DNA of 6,953 bases from the NCBI GenBank assembly GCA_046765875.1, contig JBKPSJ010000200.1, forward strand, positions 1 through 6,953, read 5' to 3'. The notes under the pieces are model-generated. The model searched no databases, had not been told where the DNA came from, and was given only the letters and a program-made list of their open reading frames with translations. This document shows positions 6,005 to 6,953 of this stretch, in pieces; position 1 is the stretch's first letter, and the number at the start of each line of letters is the position of its first letter. This stretch comes from DASRHY01 sp046765875 (GTDB lineage: Bacteria; Actinomycetota; Actinomycetes; Propionibacteriales; Kribbellaceae). Both the position numbers and the translations under genes were made by a program.

Positions 6005-6146
6005 CAGGACTTGAGTCGGAGCACGACAGCCCGCGTAGGCCTGAGCGTGCAATGGCTTTGACAACGAGTGGGTTGGTGGCCCCGGATGGGTGGCGATGTG
6101 TGGAGCAGGTTGGGCAACGAGGCCGCTGACTACACCGCCAACCGGC

Positions 6147-6186
6147 CTCCGAGTCGGGTGCGCAGGTTCGAATCCTGCCGGGGGCG
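6147..6186 (+). tRNA. 3' half of a tRNA gene (tentative tRNA-Arg, CCG), probable attachment-site scar
   Basis: A perfect T arm (GCAGG TTCGAAT CCTGC, 6162-6178) is followed by an acceptor strand CGGGGGC (6179-6185), discriminator G and CC. Just before it, CTCCGAG (6147-6153) reads as an anticodon loop with U33 and anticodon CCG, then TCGGG as the 3' strand of the anticodon stem. The 5' anticodon strand (CCGGC at 6142-6146) pairs poorly. No D arm and no GCCCCCG acceptor strand lie at the required distance. This is the pattern left when an integrase recombines in the anticodon loop of a tRNA gene and displaces the original 3' half. The 3' half should not give a functional tRNA. The isotype is tentative. 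Confidence 0.65.
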
Positions 6187-6188
6187 CC

Positions 6189-6369
6189 TCGTGACCAGCG
6201 TAAATGCCTCGACCGGCGCCATCGGAACGTGTCGCCGGACGCCGGATCAGCTGGGCCGGGAGCCCAGTCGACACGGAGGTGCCGCGGCTCCGGCGGTCGC
6301 GGGATTGGTGCAGACTGCCGGTATGCGGATGAATGGCCGGGCAGACGCCGCGCGCATGGAAGCGAGGCC
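6189..6369 (+). promoter_or_regulatory. Upstream region of the LacI-family gene
   Basis: This 181-base stretch lies between the tRNA fragment and the repressor gene. An inverted repeat GGAGCC/GGCTCC (6259-6264 and 6286-6291) could be a terminator for the original tRNA transcript. GGAAG about 7 bases before the ATG at 6370 is an adequate ribosome-binding site. I could not identify a convincing -35/-10 pair or a LacI-type operator palindrome. Confidence 0.4.
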
Positions 6370-6953
6370 ATGAGCGCGCCACGGCGGCCGTCGTTGAAGG
6401 ACGTGGCCCGAGAGGCCGGGGTGTCCTACCAGACGGTGTCCCGGGTGATCAACGGCGGGCCGCGGGTCTCGGAGGAGACCCGCGCGCGGGTGCTCACCGT
6501 CGTCGCGGAGCTCGGCTACCGGCGCAACGACAACGCCCGCGCGCTGGTCACCAACCGGTCCCGCACGATCGGCGTGATCGCGGACGCGTCACCCCGGTTC
6601 GGCCCGGTGAGCACGCTTGCGGCGGTGGAGCAGGCCGCCCGCGACGCCGGCTACAACTCGATCGTCACGACGATGAGCAACCCGAGCCCGGACGACGCGA
6701 TTGAGGCGTTCCACGCGTTTTCCAAGCGGCTCGTCGAGGGCATCGTGGTGATCGCGCCACGGGTGCCGATCGCGGATGTCGTCCAGGCGGTCCCGGTGAC
6801 GGTCCCGGTGGTGCTGCTGGCTCCGGGCGAGGCCAGCCACGACGGGTTCACCGTCTTCTACGAGGACCAGGAGCTGGGTGCCCGACTGGCGACGCGGCAC
6901 CTGATCGAGCTCGGCCACCGCAGGATCGCTCATCTGGCCGGAAACCAGAGCTG
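6370..6953 (+). CDS. LacI-family transcriptional repressor (3' end outside window)
   Basis: The ATG at 6370 opens a frame of 194 full codons with no stop before the window edge. Residues 8-27 (LKDVAREAGVSYQTVSRVIN) are the classic LacI helix-turn-helix. VSEETRARVLTVVAELGYRR, the hinge helix (NARALVTNRSRTIGVIA) and the first part of the periplasmic-binding-protein-like sensor domain follow (EGIVVIAPR, then YEDQELGARLATRHLIELGH and HRRIAHLAG). A normal member has about 340 residues, so a little over half is seen. It should bind a palindromic operator and respond to a sugar or related ligand; neither can be told from this part. It is cleanly coding, unlike the worn DNA to its left, and is probably resident chromosome beyond the element edge. 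Confidence 0.95.
   Translation, partial: MSAPRRPSLKDVAREAGVSYQTVSRVINGGPRVSEETRARVLTVVAELGYRRNDNARALVTNRSRTIGVIADASPRFGPVSTLAAVEQAARDAGYNSIVTTMSNPSPDDAIEAFHAFSKRLVEGIVVIAPRVPIADVVQAVPVTVPVVLLAPGEASHDGFTVFYEDQELGARLATRHLIELGHRRIAHLAGNQS

Noticed and set aside
5621..6061. Plus-strand open frame of 146 codons
   Set aside because: Its first half is antisense to the clearly recognised Lsr2 remnant; the second half looks partly protein-like but has no recognisable family and no separate start.
6080..6185. A complete tRNA with GCCCCGG at 6080 as the 5' acceptor strand
   Set aside because: The distance of 106 bases is too long for a class I tRNA, there is no D arm, and the acceptor pairing has a mismatch; a 3' fragment fits better.
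1..6953. CRISPR array or tandem repeat array
   Set aside because: I saw no regularly spaced direct repeats on either strand; repeats found are the IS4 ends, the IS4 target duplication and local hairpins.

Overview
The window looks like accessory DNA from a high-GC actinobacterium. The evidence is GC-rich codon third positions throughout, an Lsr2 remnant (a nucleoid protein family confined to Actinobacteria), actinobacterial-type IS110, IS4 and IS1380 transposases, and a tRNA 3' end without an encoded CCA. The species cannot be told from the sequence.

Layout from left to right. (1) 1-50: start of a minus-strand gene with a hydrophobic N-terminus, cut by the window edge. (2) About 240-1600: an IS110-family element on the minus strand. 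Its DEDD/serine transposase is split by a one-base frameshift near 550. Its 5' leader (about 1339-1540) holds three consecutive hairpins, the layout expected of an IS110 bridge RNA. (3) 1689-3083: the only intact cargo gene, a 464-residue minus-strand protein with a mannose-binding (MMBL/B-type) lectin domain, a putative papain-like Cys-His-Asp domain and a four-tryptophan NBR1-type Ig domain. (4) 3112-4577: a complete IS4-family element with perfect 16-bp inverted repeats, a 10-bp target duplication and a DDE transposase whose last 65 or so residues are reached only by a +1 shift at CCC CCC TGA C. (5) 4581-5270: the 3' part of an IS1380-family transposase carrying two opposite indels; the IS4 element landed at its outer end. 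(6) About 5284-5430: the plus-strand C-terminal end of an unknown gene, abutting the IS1380 break. (7) 5551-5817: Lsr2 without its N-terminus, preceded by a possible helix-turn-helix remnant. (8) About 6147-6186: the 3' half of a tRNA gene (tentatively Arg, anticodon CCG) with no matching 5' half. (9) 6370 onward: start of a LacI-family repressor, running off the window.

Reading: the orphan tRNA 3' half probably marks the edge of an integrated element. Everything to its left is a worn accessory zone of insertion sequences and gene scraps; the LacI-type gene on its right is probably resident chromosome. The lectin-protease gene has lost its native upstream region to IS1380 and then IS4. Its ribosome-binding site survives 19 bp from the IS4 end and the IS4 transposase reads towards it, so any expression probably depends on IS transcription. 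I see no complete multigene defence or biosynthetic system. The most noteworthy items are the lectin-protease-FW fusion, the bridge-RNA-like leader and the CCC-TGA frameshift site.
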